Positions 23,140-32,540 of a stretch of 64,000 bases of DNA are shown piece by piece. The stretch is from Asterella californica. Its lineage: Eukaryota > Streptophyta > Marchantiopsida > Marchantiales > Aytoniaceae. Within the stretch, counting starts at the first letter, position 1, and each line of letters starts with the position of its first letter. The translations under genes were made by a program, and so were the position numbers. The stretch covers positions 37,571,501 to 37,635,500 of the forward strand of contig JAYKYS010000001.1 in the NCBI GenBank assembly GCA_036924285.1, in the 5' to 3' direction. Below the pieces are notes generated by a model that saw only the letters and a list, made by a program, of their open reading frames with translations, searched no databases and was not told the DNA's origin.

Positions 23140-24597
23140 CTAAATTTTCGCTCCGTCCTCGGAGTGAAGAGAGAACTTTCGTTGATGAAACAACTTCAAC
23201 TTGTCATGATTTACCCGATCGAATCTCCTTCCTCCCAGCTCCTGAAGGTCATATGTGAAGTTGCTCCACACCTTATCTACAACAAAAGGACCAAAATATC
23301 TCGGAAGAAACTTCTTCCTAGCCCTCTTGAATCTGATAGCATCATACAACATAACCCAATCTCCGACTTGAAAAGGTTTTACCTCCCTCTTGCCCAACCT
23401 TTTGTCGTAACTCTTCTTTTGATACGCTTGAGCTCGTTCCATCCGGATCATTGCTACCGCTCGGGTCTCTTCCAACTCCATGAGTTGCTCCCTTCTTGAT
23501 CTGACCACGTCTTCTCCTCTCGACCTCTTCAACTTTCGTTGAATAGTTTGAAAAGTATCCAATTCGAATTGGATGGGCAACTTGGACTCCACTCCATAAA
23601 CCAGTCGAAATGGAGAGTACCCAGTAGAAGTCTTTGTTGTCGTTCGGTACTCCCATAAGATGGCATGTAGCCTCTTATCCCAAGTATGTTTCGCAGTCTC
23701 AACACCAGCATCTTTGGCGAGCATCATACAAAGTGTAAGATTGGTCTTCTCCGCAAGACCATTAGCATTTGGCTTGTATGAGGTCGTTACTCGTGCCTTG
23801 ATAGAAAAGTGTTGTAGCATAGCAGTAGTCATGCTCCCTACAAACTCTCCTCCTCTATCCGAGACCAACTCTAACGGACATCCAAATCTGGTGATGATCC
23901 TCTCCCATAAGAATCTACCGACTTCTGTCTCATTGGTCTCTCTCAAAGGTCTAGCCTCTACCCACTTGGTACAATAGTCAGTGGCGACTACAATGTATCT
24001 ATTTCCTCGAGGTGTCTTATTGAGAGGACCTACAAAGTCAATACCCCACTTCTCAAATGGTCCTAATATTGGAATTGATCTTAACGGAGGTGTTCTAGTA
24101 GACTTCAGAGCAAATGCTTGACATACATCGCAAGTTTTGCAATAGTCTAAACACTCCTTGAAAATCCCTCTCCATTGATAACCCGCATCCAAAATCTTGA
24201 AAGCTGTTATCTTACCAGCAAAGTGACCTCCGCAAACAGTGCCATCGTGAAACTCGTGCATCAGCTTGAACGCCTCCTTCTGACCAACTGCTCTCCTTAG
24301 TAAGCCATCTGCTCCTTGATGAAATAGAATTCCCTCCACCATGGTGTAAGGTTTGCATCTCTTGATCAACGCGTTACGTTCTCGGGTATGCATACCTTCT
24401 GGAAAAGAGCCATCTGTAAGGAAACTCCAGATTTCCTTGTACTCGTCCGGTATCTCCTCAATGCTTGTGATGGTCATCAGATGCTCGTCTGGAAATGAAT
24501 CATCAAACGGTTCTTCTCCCTCATCATCATAAGCCCTCGACAAAAGATCAGCATTCGCATGCTTTTTCCCTGGTCTATCTTCGATCACGTAATCGTA
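23140..24597 (-). CDS. Integrase region of element E Pol
   Basis: This frame is in the same phase as the preceding 1,142-codon frame and separated from it only by TAA at 24,600-24,598; the next codons read 'YDYVIEDRPGKKHANAD', typical of the RNase H-integrase link. Counting from the codon at 24,588, the zinc-binding HHCC residues are about H114, H122, C153 and C156 ('FHDGTVCGGHFAG', 'CKTCDVCQ'). The catalytic triad is D184 ('GIDFVGP'), D244 ('LVSDRGGEF') and E280, with the canonical 35 residues between the last two. A C-terminal DNA-binding region ('KFLPRYFGPFVVDKV') follows. It joins element DNA to the genome. It has no ATG of its own, so it needs readthrough or is silent. Confidence 0.9.
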   Translation of the reverse strand, partial: YDYVIEDRPGKKHANADLLSRAYDDEGEEPFDDSFPDEHLMTITSIEEIPDEYKEIWSFLTDGSFPEGMHTRERNALIKRCKPYTMVEGILFHQGADGLLRRAVGQKEAFKLMHEFHDGTVCGGHFAGKITAFKILDAGYQWRGIFKECLDYCKTCDVCQAFALKSTRTPPLRSIPILGPFEKWGIDFVGPLNKTPRGNRYIVVATDYCTKWVEARPLRETNETEVGRFLWERIITRFGCPLELVSDRGGEFVGSMTTAMLQHFSIKARVTTSYKPNANGLAEKTNLTLCMMLAKDAGVETAKHTWDKRLHAILWEYRTTTKTSTGYSPFRLVYGVESKLPIQFELDTFQTIQRKLKRSRGEDVVRSRREQLMELEETRAVAMIRMERAQAYQKKSYDKRLGKREVKPFQVGDWVMLYDAIRFKRARKKFLPRYFGPFVVDKVWSNFTYDLQELGGRRFDRVNHDKLKLFHQRKFSLHSEDGAKI

Positions 24598-27500
24598 TTA
24601 TGTTAGAAGGATCTTCCAACGAGCAATACGACCTTCGGCATTAGGCTTATTAAAGATATACTTTAAAGCCTTGTGATCTGTGACTATGGAAAATTTCCCT
24701 CCTAGCAAGTAGTGTCGAAATTTCTTCAATCCAAAGATCACCGCTAATCCTTCTCGTTCAGTCACGGAGTAATTCTTCTCCGCTGGAACCATCTGCCTAC
24801 TAGCATAAGCTATAGGATGATCATGCCCATCTCCATCTAACTGACTTAATGTACATCCGATTGCTACATTGGAGACATCCGTATACAGAATAAATGTTTT
24901 ACTCCACTCAGGTTTAGCAAGTATAGGAGCTGTCACTAATGCCTTTTTCAGCTCCTCAAATGCTTCCTTTGCCTTCTGATCATGCACTATCAAGTCAAAA
25001 TCAACTCCCTTCTTCATGTACATAGTCAAAGCTATTGCTTTGTTTGAGAAGGAAAAGACAAACCTACGATAATATCCAACCATGCCAAGAAACTGCCTCA
25101 ACTTTGTCAAGTTGATCGGAAATGGAAGATCCACAATCTTCTTCACCTTCTCAGGATCTACCGCAATCCCATTCTTGGAAATGATGTGCCCTAACAGCAG
25201 ACCTTCTTCGCAGCCAAAGATGCACTTCTCTGGATTTAGAGAAGCGTTGGCTTGCTCCAACCGCTGCAAAACTTTGATCACATGATCAAAGTGGTCCTCC
25301 TTTCGTCCGTACACACAGAAATCGTCAATGAAATCCCGAACAAACTTCCCTATGAATGGTTCAAACACCTTGTTCATGAACCTTTGAAACGTGGCCGGAG
25401 CATTACACAATCCGAATGGCATCACCCGAAATGCAAATGTTCCCCAAGGAGTAGTGAAAGTAGTCAACTGTTGGTACTCCTGTGCTATCTTGATCTGGTT
25501 ATACCCACTATAACCATCACCAAAGCTGTACCATTCATGACCAGCAACTTCCTCCAAAATCTCATCTATAAATGGTAGAGGATAATAATCCTTCTTGGTA
25601 ACTGCATTCAACTTCTTATAGTCTATGCACACTCGCAGCTTACCATTCTTCTTCTTGACAATCACAATGGGTGAAACCCATTCTGAGTTCTCCACCTCAT
25701 AGATGAAACTCGCCTCCTTCAACTTGTCTATCTCCTCCTTAACCATCATTGCCGTTGTAGGATTGACTCTTCTCTGCTTCTGTCGAACTGGTCTTGCGTT
25801 CTCCTCCAATTCGATCCGATGAGTCTCTAGAGTCACCTCCTTCAAATCCTTGTAGCTGAAAGCAAACACATGGATATATTTTCGAAATATATCTAGGAAT
25901 CTACTTTTCTCCTCTTGAGTGACATTGATACCAAACTTCAGGATAGAGAGTCTTCTCATAATCTCTGCCTCACTCAACTCTTTTTTGTCTGGATCTTTCT
26001 CCACTGCTGGTCGAGGCAACAAGTCAATAGCACTAAGCTGATGTAATGATTCATCTCGACCAAATCCTTCGTCCTCAGACGAGGATTCTTGATCGTAAGA
26101 ATCTCCGGTATCTACTTCTGAGACACTCTGATCGTCCTCCGTATCAGATTCCCAGTAGTCACTAGTGGGTCTATCAGAGTCAGAAGTCACAACTCCAACA
26201 CCCGAGAGAGGTACTATCACTCTATGATCTCTAGGCCCAATCCGTAAGTATCCCTTGTGCCACCTATCAGTGGTGCGCACAGCTCTCAACCAAGGCCTAC
26301 CTAGGAGCAAATCATAACTAGAGTCCTTTAACACTTGAAAGGACATCAATGTTTGAACTCCCATCACAGACACGACTACCTTCTCTAACACACCAAGAGG
26401 TCTTACCCGTTGCTTGTTAGCCATCCCCACGACAATGCTAGCCGGGCGAGTTGGTTCCATCCCCAACTTCTTCATCAACCTCTCCGATATGGCGTTGACA
26501 GCTGACCCTCCATCCACCAATACGTCAGAGACGTAGTGACCATTCAACCGGACTTCAATCTTTGAAGCCCTAGTGCATACCTCTGAAGCATGCACATCCA
26601 CCACACCAACTCCCACAGACTTCGATGTCTTGCTCTTGGGTTTCTTCTTCTTGCTTCTCTTAGAACTCAGTCCTCCTCTGAGTTCCCTTCGTAAGCTGGG
26701 ATTAAGTGCGATCAGTTGTCCAACAGTGATGTTGGCTTTCTGAGCACCCACATCTTCAACCACATCATATCCCGCTTGGGAAGATGAAATGGTGAAATCC
26801 GCCATCCCCAACTTCCTTCTTGGCTCCCTTGGTGTACTCGAGACATTACTCGAACGAGTACTTCTACTTGCTGACTCCTCCATGAAAACCGGTTCATCAA
26901 AAAATCGAGTTCTTTTCCTTTCTTGGGCTAAAAGCTCCACCGGTGCATGAGAAGAGTTTGAACTTTCTCCTTTCTCGTAGATGGGATCTCGCACTACATC
27001 GATAGTAGCCACTCCCTTGTCTCGTCCTTGTGATGGATTTCCTCCACCCACATTCATTCTGACAGCTTCGGCACCTCTTGCTCCGTTGTTAGGACAATTT
27101 CGCTGAAAATGAGAACCTCCACACGTCCAACAAGTGATTCCTCCAAAGTTACCTTGGTTGCCTCCAAAGTTACCTTGATTTCCTCGGTTGGGATTGTTGT
27201 CGTAACCTCTTTGACCTCCTCCTCCACCTTTGTTCCTCCATTCTCGTAACTGTACCACGTTTATCTTGAGATCCGCAAGAGTGTCAGTGATGCTCTTCAG
27301 CTCGGCATGAAAATCAGAGGTGGCAGTAGACATCGTTGTTGGGACAAACGGTCTTGGCACCACCGTTGGAGTAGGAGCTGACGTTGAAGCAATCACCAAT
27401 TGTGATGGTGCAGGTGCGATCGTTGTGGCTACACCAGGAGTCGGAGTTGACACCAGAGCAGCATGATGAGGTTGGATGATATCTCCTTCATCCAAACTCT

Positions 27501-28026
27501 CTTCCATATTTGTCGCTATCTTGATGGCCTCCGCTTTGGTTGCTGGCTTCTCGTACCTCACTTGGGTTCGAATTGAAGGTCTCAACCCTCCCACCAAGTT
27601 CTTGGTCAGCACTGCTCCAATCCCCGCCATCGTTAGTTCCACATTGTCTCCACTCTTCCGTAGGACCGTCCGAAACCGTTGCTCCAACTTATCCACCCTT
27701 TCGGCATATTGCCGAACTTTCTCGTCGTCACGTTGCTTCAAATGAGTAAGCTCCACCATGAGCTTCTCATAACTCTCTTCTGGAAGAAATTCTTCGATGA
27801 GTGCATTACTCAACGTCTCCCATGTGTCCTCAACTGCACCAGGTGTCTGGCTCTTCACTCGGTCTTCATACCACGTAAGAGCAAAATCTTCTAAAAACTC
27901 TGGCAGTAACAACACCCATTCTTCCTTCCTTCTCACGTTGTTTCCGATGCAACCTCTTTTGAAGTCTCGAACAAATGGTTCTACATCTTCATTGTCCTTC
28001 CCATGAAACACGGGTAGCTTTCCCAT
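24598..28026 (-). CDS. Gag-protease-reverse transcriptase-RNase H polyprotein of element E
   Basis: The frame of 1,142 codons starts at ATG 28,026. Gag capsid occupies about residues 1-180. A zinc knuckle at 299-311 ('CWTCGGSHFQRNC') has spacing CX2CX3HX4C, one residue shorter than usual. The protease active site is 'LVDGGSAVN' (D505 region). Reverse transcriptase spans about 745-985 with 'SFGDGYSGYNQ' (D837) and 'FIDDFCVYG' (D901-D902). RNase H begins near 1,040 with 'ILYTDVSNVAIG' (D1050). The protein ends 'RIARWKILLT' followed by TAA. An intact relative would run on into integrase, so the stop is probably a single C-to-T change in a Gln codon; programmed readthrough is possible but unproven. 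The product would form particles and copy the element. Confidence 0.92.
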   Translation of the reverse strand: MGKLPVFHGKDNEDVEPFVRDFKRGCIGNNVRRKEEWVLLLPEFLEDFALTWYEDRVKSQTPGAVEDTWETLSNALIEEFLPEESYEKLMVELTHLKQRDDEKVRQYAERVDKLEQRFRTVLRKSGDNVELTMAGIGAVLTKNLVGGLRPSIRTQVRYEKPATKAEAIKIATNMEESLDEGDIIQPHHAALVSTPTPGVATTIAPAPSQLVIASTSAPTPTVVPRPFVPTTMSTATSDFHAELKSITDTLADLKINVVQLREWRNKGGGGGQRGYDNNPNRGNQGNFGGNQGNFGGITCWTCGGSHFQRNCPNNGARGAEAVRMNVGGGNPSQGRDKGVATIDVVRDPIYEKGESSNSSHAPVELLAQERKRTRFFDEPVFMEESASRSTRSSNVSSTPREPRRKLGMADFTISSSQAGYDVVEDVGAQKANITVGQLIALNPSLRRELRGGLSSKRSKKKKPKSKTSKSVGVGVVDVHASEVCTRASKIEVRLNGHYVSDVLVDGGSAVNAISERLMKKLGMEPTRPASIVVGMANKQRVRPLGVLEKVVVSVMGVQTLMSFQVLKDSSYDLLLGRPWLRAVRTTDRWHKGYLRIGPRDHRVIVPLSGVGVVTSDSDRPTSDYWESDTEDDQSVSEVDTGDSYDQESSSEDEGFGRDESLHQLSAIDLLPRPAVEKDPDKKELSEAEIMRRLSILKFGINVTQEEKSRFLDIFRKYIHVFAFSYKDLKEVTLETHRIELEENARPVRQKQRRVNPTTAMMVKEEIDKLKEASFIYEVENSEWVSPIVIVKKKNGKLRVCIDYKKLNAVTKKDYYPLPFIDEILEEVAGHEWYSFGDGYSGYNQIKIAQEYQQLTTFTTPWGTFAFRVMPFGLCNAPATFQRFMNKVFEPFIGKFVRDFIDDFCVYGRKEDHFDHVIKVLQRLEQANASLNPEKCIFGCEEGLLLGHIISKNGIAVDPEKVKKIVDLPFPINLTKLRQFLGMVGYYRRFVFSFSNKAIALTMYMKKGVDFDLIVHDQKAKEAFEELKKALVTAPILAKPEWSKTFILYTDVSNVAIGCTLSQLDGDGHDHPIAYASRQMVPAEKNYSVTEREGLAVIFGLKKFRHYLLGGKFSIVTDHKALKYIFNKPNAEGRIARWKILLT

Positions 28027-28239
28027 CTTGTAACTACTCTTTCTACTCTTCTAATCGTCGTGCAATAACTACTCGCTAAAAGAGTACGAACATCACCAAT
28101 TCCATTCGCGAATAATCTACCATAGGTAAAATGAAAGGAAATGGTTGTAACAACACCTCTTGTGCCATCTCTTCTCCCAAGGTAATCATGAGTCTGAGTT
28201 GCATCACCGCCTTCTCCACCATCCGAATGACGATCTCCA

Positions 28240-28731
28240 TCACAACTCAGCCGAGTCCTCCTTTGAAGTCGACAACTTCTCCGTCTCAGCTCTTTGAGTC
28301 TCGTCCAACTTCTCGACTATGGATGTAAGTAGGGCGGCCACATCGACGCACTTGTGTCCTCTTGATAGATCACCCACTCCACAACTTGGACAAGGATCTT
28401 CGCCTAGAAGATGAATTGGCGCTGGTGACGATGGACTCACTCGAAGACTCAAATCAGTAAACTCCCGCTTCCTTTTAGCTCTCTCGGTTCTGATTCTAGT
28501 TGGACAATTCACTACTTTATGTCCCAACCCTCTACAGAAATAACACCACAAGTCGGTTTCTACTCTTCTCCTCGGAGATTCTACTTGAGGTTTAGTACTA
28601 GGGTTTTCAAACTCGACGATAATCTCTCTCGAACTTTCTCCGACACTTACTATGACATCTAAACCTTGAGGAAGGTTTCTAAGTCTAACTTTCCAATCTT
28701 TTGAATTTCCACTCATGTTGCACCTTCTCAA
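28240..28731 (-). CDS. Leader frame 2 of element E with a zinc knuckle
   Basis: A frame of 163 codons lies between the primer binding site and gag. Residues 63-76 form a canonical CX2CX4HX4C knuckle ('CYFCRGLGHKVVNC'), followed by a basic stretch ('RIRTERAKRKREF') and a second Cys/His cluster ('CPSCGVGDLSRGHKC'). The knuckle suggests RNA or single-strand DNA binding. It is separate from the main gag, which has its own knuckle. It could be a split-off gag part, an exon spliced to gag, or an accessory protein. Its start codon is uncertain: ATGs exist at the first and sixth residues. Confidence 0.6.
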   Translation of the reverse strand: MRRCNMSGNSKDWKVRLRNLPQGLDVIVSVGESSREIIVEFENPSTKPQVESPRRRVETDLWCYFCRGLGHKVVNCPTRIRTERAKRKREFTDLSLRVSPSSPAPIHLLGEDPCPSCGVGDLSRGHKCVDVAALLTSIVEKLDETQRAETEKLSTSKEDSAEL

Positions 28732-28854
28732 CCATTAAGTGGACAAAATATCACAGAGGAAAATAATTCTACATCACTTTCTTAACTCTTCCGAGCTTTA
28801 TATTGGAAATCGTGTATTATACATGATATACACGAAATAAAATCCAGTCTAAAA

Positions 28855-29172
28855 TTAACTATCGAAGATATGATCCTCCTCACCCTCGTTTGTACTCATC
28901 ACTACAGACATCTTGAACTCACTCTTGTAAGGATCCAACTCTATTTCACCAGGAGCATTCGTGGCCTCCATAGTGAATGATGCTTTAAACTCGACTTTCT
29001 TCAAATCTGTGCCAATGGTCGCGAAAGCTTCTTCGTATAGGGTAAAGAGAGCACCCCAAGTGCTATAGATGCGTGTTCGTAACTCATCTATACTTAACTT
29101 GGGCTTCTCCGTCTCTGTTCGAACTCCTAAACGTCTCTTCTTCCACCTCGTCATTCGAACTGGATTCCCCAT
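28855..29172 (-). CDS. Leader frame 1 of element E, unknown
   Basis: A frame of 105 codons upstream of leader frame 2, beginning 'MGNPVRMTRWKKRRLG' (basic) and continuing 'LRTRIYSTWGALFTLYEEA'. I do not recognise it. It has no transmembrane or zinc motif. It lies 123 bases upstream of leader frame 2 and about 890 bases inside the LTR. It may be an N-terminal part of a spliced gag; the evidence for expression is only the open frame in a young element. Confidence 0.4.
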   Translation of the reverse strand: MGNPVRMTRWKKRRLGVRTETEKPKLSIDELRTRIYSTWGALFTLYEEAFATIGTDLKKVEFKASFTMEATNAPGEIELDPYKSEFKMSVVMSTNEGEEDHIFDS

Positions 29173-29319
29173 GACGTATCTTCAAGACCTCCTTGTATGC
29201 CGAAACGTATATCTCTTAGTTGGTAAGAGATCTCTCCAAGATTTTTGTGGTCTGCAGTAGCTCAACCTCCAAGCTACTAAATCATGAAGTTTCAACAGAA
29301 ACTTCCCTAATCAGAAGAG

Positions 29320-29765
29320 ATGGTGATGACTGTACAAATTTTCAGAGAACTGAAATTTGTATATTTTCACTTCCCTCGTGGTTGTCAACCCCCTCCACTT
29401 TGAAAAATCCTTTCTCCCTCTTCAGACCTCATCTTCTCATGATTTCTTTTGTCCTGGATAGCTTATCAGCCACTCTAAAACACTGGAAAGTTTCTCAGGA
29501 AAATAAAATTCACAGAAAATCTGGCACTGACTGTAAACTTTTTCCAGAGAACAGAATTCCTCAACTCTCACGAATAGACCCCCTCAACTTTGAAAAATCA
29601 TTGCTCCCTCTCTAGACCACCTTTTCCTATGATTTCTTTTGTCTTAGATAGGTTATCAGCCAATCTAAAACACTGGAAAGTTTCACAGGAAAATAAAATT
29701 CACAGAAAAGTTGACAGCGACTGTACAAATTTTCCAGAGAGCAGAATTTCTAAACTCACAAATTT
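29320..29765. repeat. Tandem repeat of about 190 bp in the leader of element E
   Basis: CTTTGAAAAATC recurs at about 29,398 and 29,588, and the 'AACACTGGAAAGTTTC..GGAAAATAAAATTCACAG' part is repeated in full, giving two complete units and part of a third. The units differ by about 10 percent, far more than the LTRs, so the repeat existed before this insertion. Confidence 0.8.
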
Positions 29766-30037
29766 CTCTCCTCTAATAACTTTTCTCTCCTCCTTTCTCT
29801 ACAACTCTTGTTGCACCTTCTTTCAACTCTCCTCAAACCCTTTCTAAGTGAACAAGATGTAAAGAATGACTTCGAACGCGTCATATATCACTACGGGATA
29901 CACGAAAGGTTCTAACGTTGCTAACATCGCGTTAGCTCTCTCTCCTCCCAACGTTCTCTCCATGTGCTCTCTCATAATCTCCTTTTGTCGAATATAGAAC
30001 TGAACTCTAAACATCGTTCAACGATCCCTTCAAGTGA

Positions 30038-30056
30038 GGTCCCGGCAACGGAACCA
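30038..30056 (-). other. Primer binding site of element E
   Basis: On the minus strand TGGTTCCGTTGCCGGGACC lies four bases inside the 5' LTR. It resembles the site of element A but differs in positions 4-6; the matching tRNA is not assigned. Confidence 0.75.
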
Positions 30057-30060
30057 TAAA

Positions 30061-30978
30061 TGTAAACCCTCCGCGGTCCTAACGATCAACTACCCCCCGA
30101 TCTCTCAACCTCCACGATCGTCGTCATCCACGAATCTGCAACTGTCGGGCCTGTCTCTCACTCAGGGGTCACCTCTGATGGCTTTGATGGAAGCACACCA
30201 TGAATCTTGAAGGGAAAAATGCTAAGTTCACTCTCATTCATACACCCACAAACTTATCAACTAAAATCTCCATAATCTCATCCACTAAAATCCTCCATTC
30301 TAACGACGTCTCTCAAGTTCTCACATGCTAAAAATATCCCACACTCTCTATATTACTCAAGTTGTCATTACGACGATGTGAAAACAAGGATGAGGAGCTC
30401 TTCTCTACTCCTCTATTTATACATTCTAGGTTTTTACTTTAGTACCCTCGGTAACTCAGCCGTAACTACTTTTACCGGGTTTTACTAAGATATTACTTAA
30501 GGTAAAAGCATTGATCACATGGGCTTTTTACCTTTTCACATGGGCTTATTCCTTCAAAGTCAACAACTTCTAGAAGGATTCTGGAATATTCTCAAGGAAT
30601 CTCGAATTTCCACCCCCCCTCTACACTAGGACCCACTAAAAAGGAAACATGTGGAATCTCTTCTTGTTTTTAATGCCCACAAAGTCCACAACTTTAATCC
30701 AACCACTAATATCAAGTCAAAAAGGAGATAAGAGATACTTTCCACCTCCTTTCTACCTTTTAGACAAGATGACAAGATAGTAGTGCTCACTCTTTAGCAA
30801 ATATCTGAATTCTGCCAAAAGTACAGCTAAGTTTAACCATAACTAACTTTTAGCTAGTCATGACTAACTTGATACCTCCTAAAAGTACTTTGGCAGCAAA
30901 TAAACATTCTCAACCCTTAGTTATAACTAAACACCTTACTAATTGACAAACTTCCTATGTGTAACATAGGTCGTTACA
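30061..30978 (-). repeat. 5' LTR of element E
   Basis: 918 bases, apparently identical to the LTR at 22,209-23,126. It is next to the primer binding site, so it is the promoter-bearing copy. Confidence 0.95.
30413..30421 (-). promoter_or_regulatory. TATA box in the 5' LTR of element E
   Basis: TATAAATAG on the minus strand, about 560 bases from the outer LTR end. It matches the plant TATA consensus and would place transcription start near 30,385, leaving about 320 bases of R-U5. Confidence 0.65.
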
Positions 30979-31540
30979 GAACGGAGTCTCATGAATCTTA
31001 AGCCGCTGTTTGGGTTCTCGGAGCTGTCAGGTACTACCGCCGTTGGTGCTATGTTGAGATCTGAGTAGTGCCTTGAAGCATGCATGCTGTACCTTGCTAG
31101 AATGCTTGGTAGACCAAGGTGTACAGCAAGTTGTATCGATACTCTATCAAGTTGATTGAGTGATCTTATAGCATCTTCTGGTTGTACTATGAAGTTGTGA
31201 TAGTTGGATTGATGGGCAGTTAGCGTCGTTGGGGAGCTATTCAGAAGTCATGCTTCCAATGATATAGAGGAATAATTCCAATTAGATAGTATAGAGTTGA
31301 GTATTTTTAGTTAGAATACAAAAAATCTGTTTGTAACACAAGTTTATGCAACCTATACGTAACCTTGGATCGTAGCAAGCTTTAAACTTGAGCCGAGCGG
31401 ATACAAGGTCACTCGGGCTAGAAGAGTAGATAGTGAAACATTTGAGTGGAAACATCCTGATCTAGATCCAACCTTGTCAATCCACATACCTCTGCACAGC
31501 CATATATCCAATGTATTCCTAGACAGAAAAACACGTTATA

Positions 31541-32540
31541 CGATACCGTGGGAAGGGATCTTCCATCCCGGAAGATGAGAAGAGTAGCGTCTTCTCGTGC
31601 GCAGAAGCAGAAGACCACAGTGGTGGAAGAGGCATCCTTGCCTCTGGAAGACAAGGAAGACACCTCCGATCATATTGTGGAGATGAACCTGTCTTCCACG
31701 AGAAGAAGGTTGGAGGAGTTCAGCGCCTTCTTCCATTCGGAGATTCAACCAGCTATGGAGTTGGTGGAAAAGCGCACGATGGCTCAGGAGAAGCCACTGC
31801 GACTTGAATTCGGTCTGCGCACCTTGATGCAGCAGGAAGAAGTCCAAAAGAAGGTGGAAGCACTAGAAGCCAACCTCCGCACCACGGAAAAGCTCGCAGT
31901 GAAGTACAAGACGGAAACAGCCGCTTCTGTCAAGGAGTCATCACAGTTGAGAAAGAGCAACCAAGAGTTGCAGGCACGTCTACAGCAACGTGACCAAGAG
32001 GTTCTGCGGGTCAGAGGTAAGATCACCACCCTCGCAGAGGAAAAGATAACGTGGAAGACACTTCGGGAAGCCGCACAAGCATAGGCTGCAGTAGAGAAGA
32101 CGCAGCGAGAAGCAGCAAAAGCTCGCACGCAAGGATTGCTAGCACAGACGGTGGAAGCACTTCGTAAGAAGTTCAACTTCATCGCTGGTAGGAAGCTTCT
32201 CACCCTAGCTAGGGAGTGGGACGACGAGTCCAGAGCGATGCTAGTGGAGTGCAAGGAGAATATGTTTCATTATCTAGATCGGCAGATTGAGGGTGTGAAG
32301 ACGTTTTATGGTCTTCCTTCGATTCCACCACCAGCGACGGCATCTTCCCAAGCTCCAGGATCAACGATCGAGACATATTTGGAGAAGGAGGAGTTCGACC
32401 TCGCTGTCCACTTGGTAGTGACAACGTTGGAAGCCGGGAAGATTGCAGAAGAAGCCCCGGAAGACAAGGTGTCTTCTGGAAGACACGAAGACGAGTTGTC
32501 TTTCCAAGTGTTTCGAGTGGAGGAAGTGACTTCCGCTTCT
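31541..32540 (+). pseudogene. LTR-internal frame, copy 3, 3' part
   Basis: The coiled-coil part is well kept: 31,548-32,084 is open, TAG interrupts at 32,082-32,084, and the same phase reopens to 32,540. It covers the basic stretch ('SRKMRRVASSRAQK'), the coiled coil and 'LDRQIEGVKTFYGLPS'. The acidic C-terminus is lost where the inverted segment begins. It is about 80 percent identical in protein to copies 1 and 2, so it is an older relative; conservation is strongest over the coiled coil and the 'KKFNFIAGRKLLTLAREW' region. Confidence 0.8.

Larger units (their letters stand above)
22209..30978 (-). mobile_element. Ty3/gypsy element E, nearly complete, 8,770 bp
   Basis: Two direct 918-base LTRs, 22,209-23,126 and 30,061-30,978, start TGTAAACCC and end GTTACA. 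GAAC flanks both ends (22,205-22,208 and 30,979-30,982), a 4-base target duplication. On the minus strand the order is LTR, primer binding site, two small leader frames, gag-protease-reverse transcriptase-RNase H, a stop, integrase, polypurine tract, LTR. The LTRs look identical over all stretches I compared, so insertion was recent. The reverse transcriptase motif 'FGDGYSGYNQI' and the integrase end without a chromodomain suggest the OTA branch. It lacks the GAAGAC enrichment of family 1. Confidence 0.95.
20368..31540. mobile_element. Insertion F in the LTR of B, itself split by element E
   Basis: Left of 20,368 and right of about 31,541 the sequence is continuous family-1 LTR (the coiled-coil frame resumes near 'LPSRKMRRVASSRAQK'). 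Without element E, about 2.4 kb remain: 20,368-22,208 and 30,979-31,540. The left end reads TGTCGTGTTGTGG; the D' region ends its putative LTR with ACACGACA, the complement of the first eight bases, so a D-like LTR is possible. A TATA-like TATAAAATGG lies at about 20,580. I found no target duplication and no clear right end. A 65-codon frame at 20,680-20,877 is unrecognised. Confidence 0.55.
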
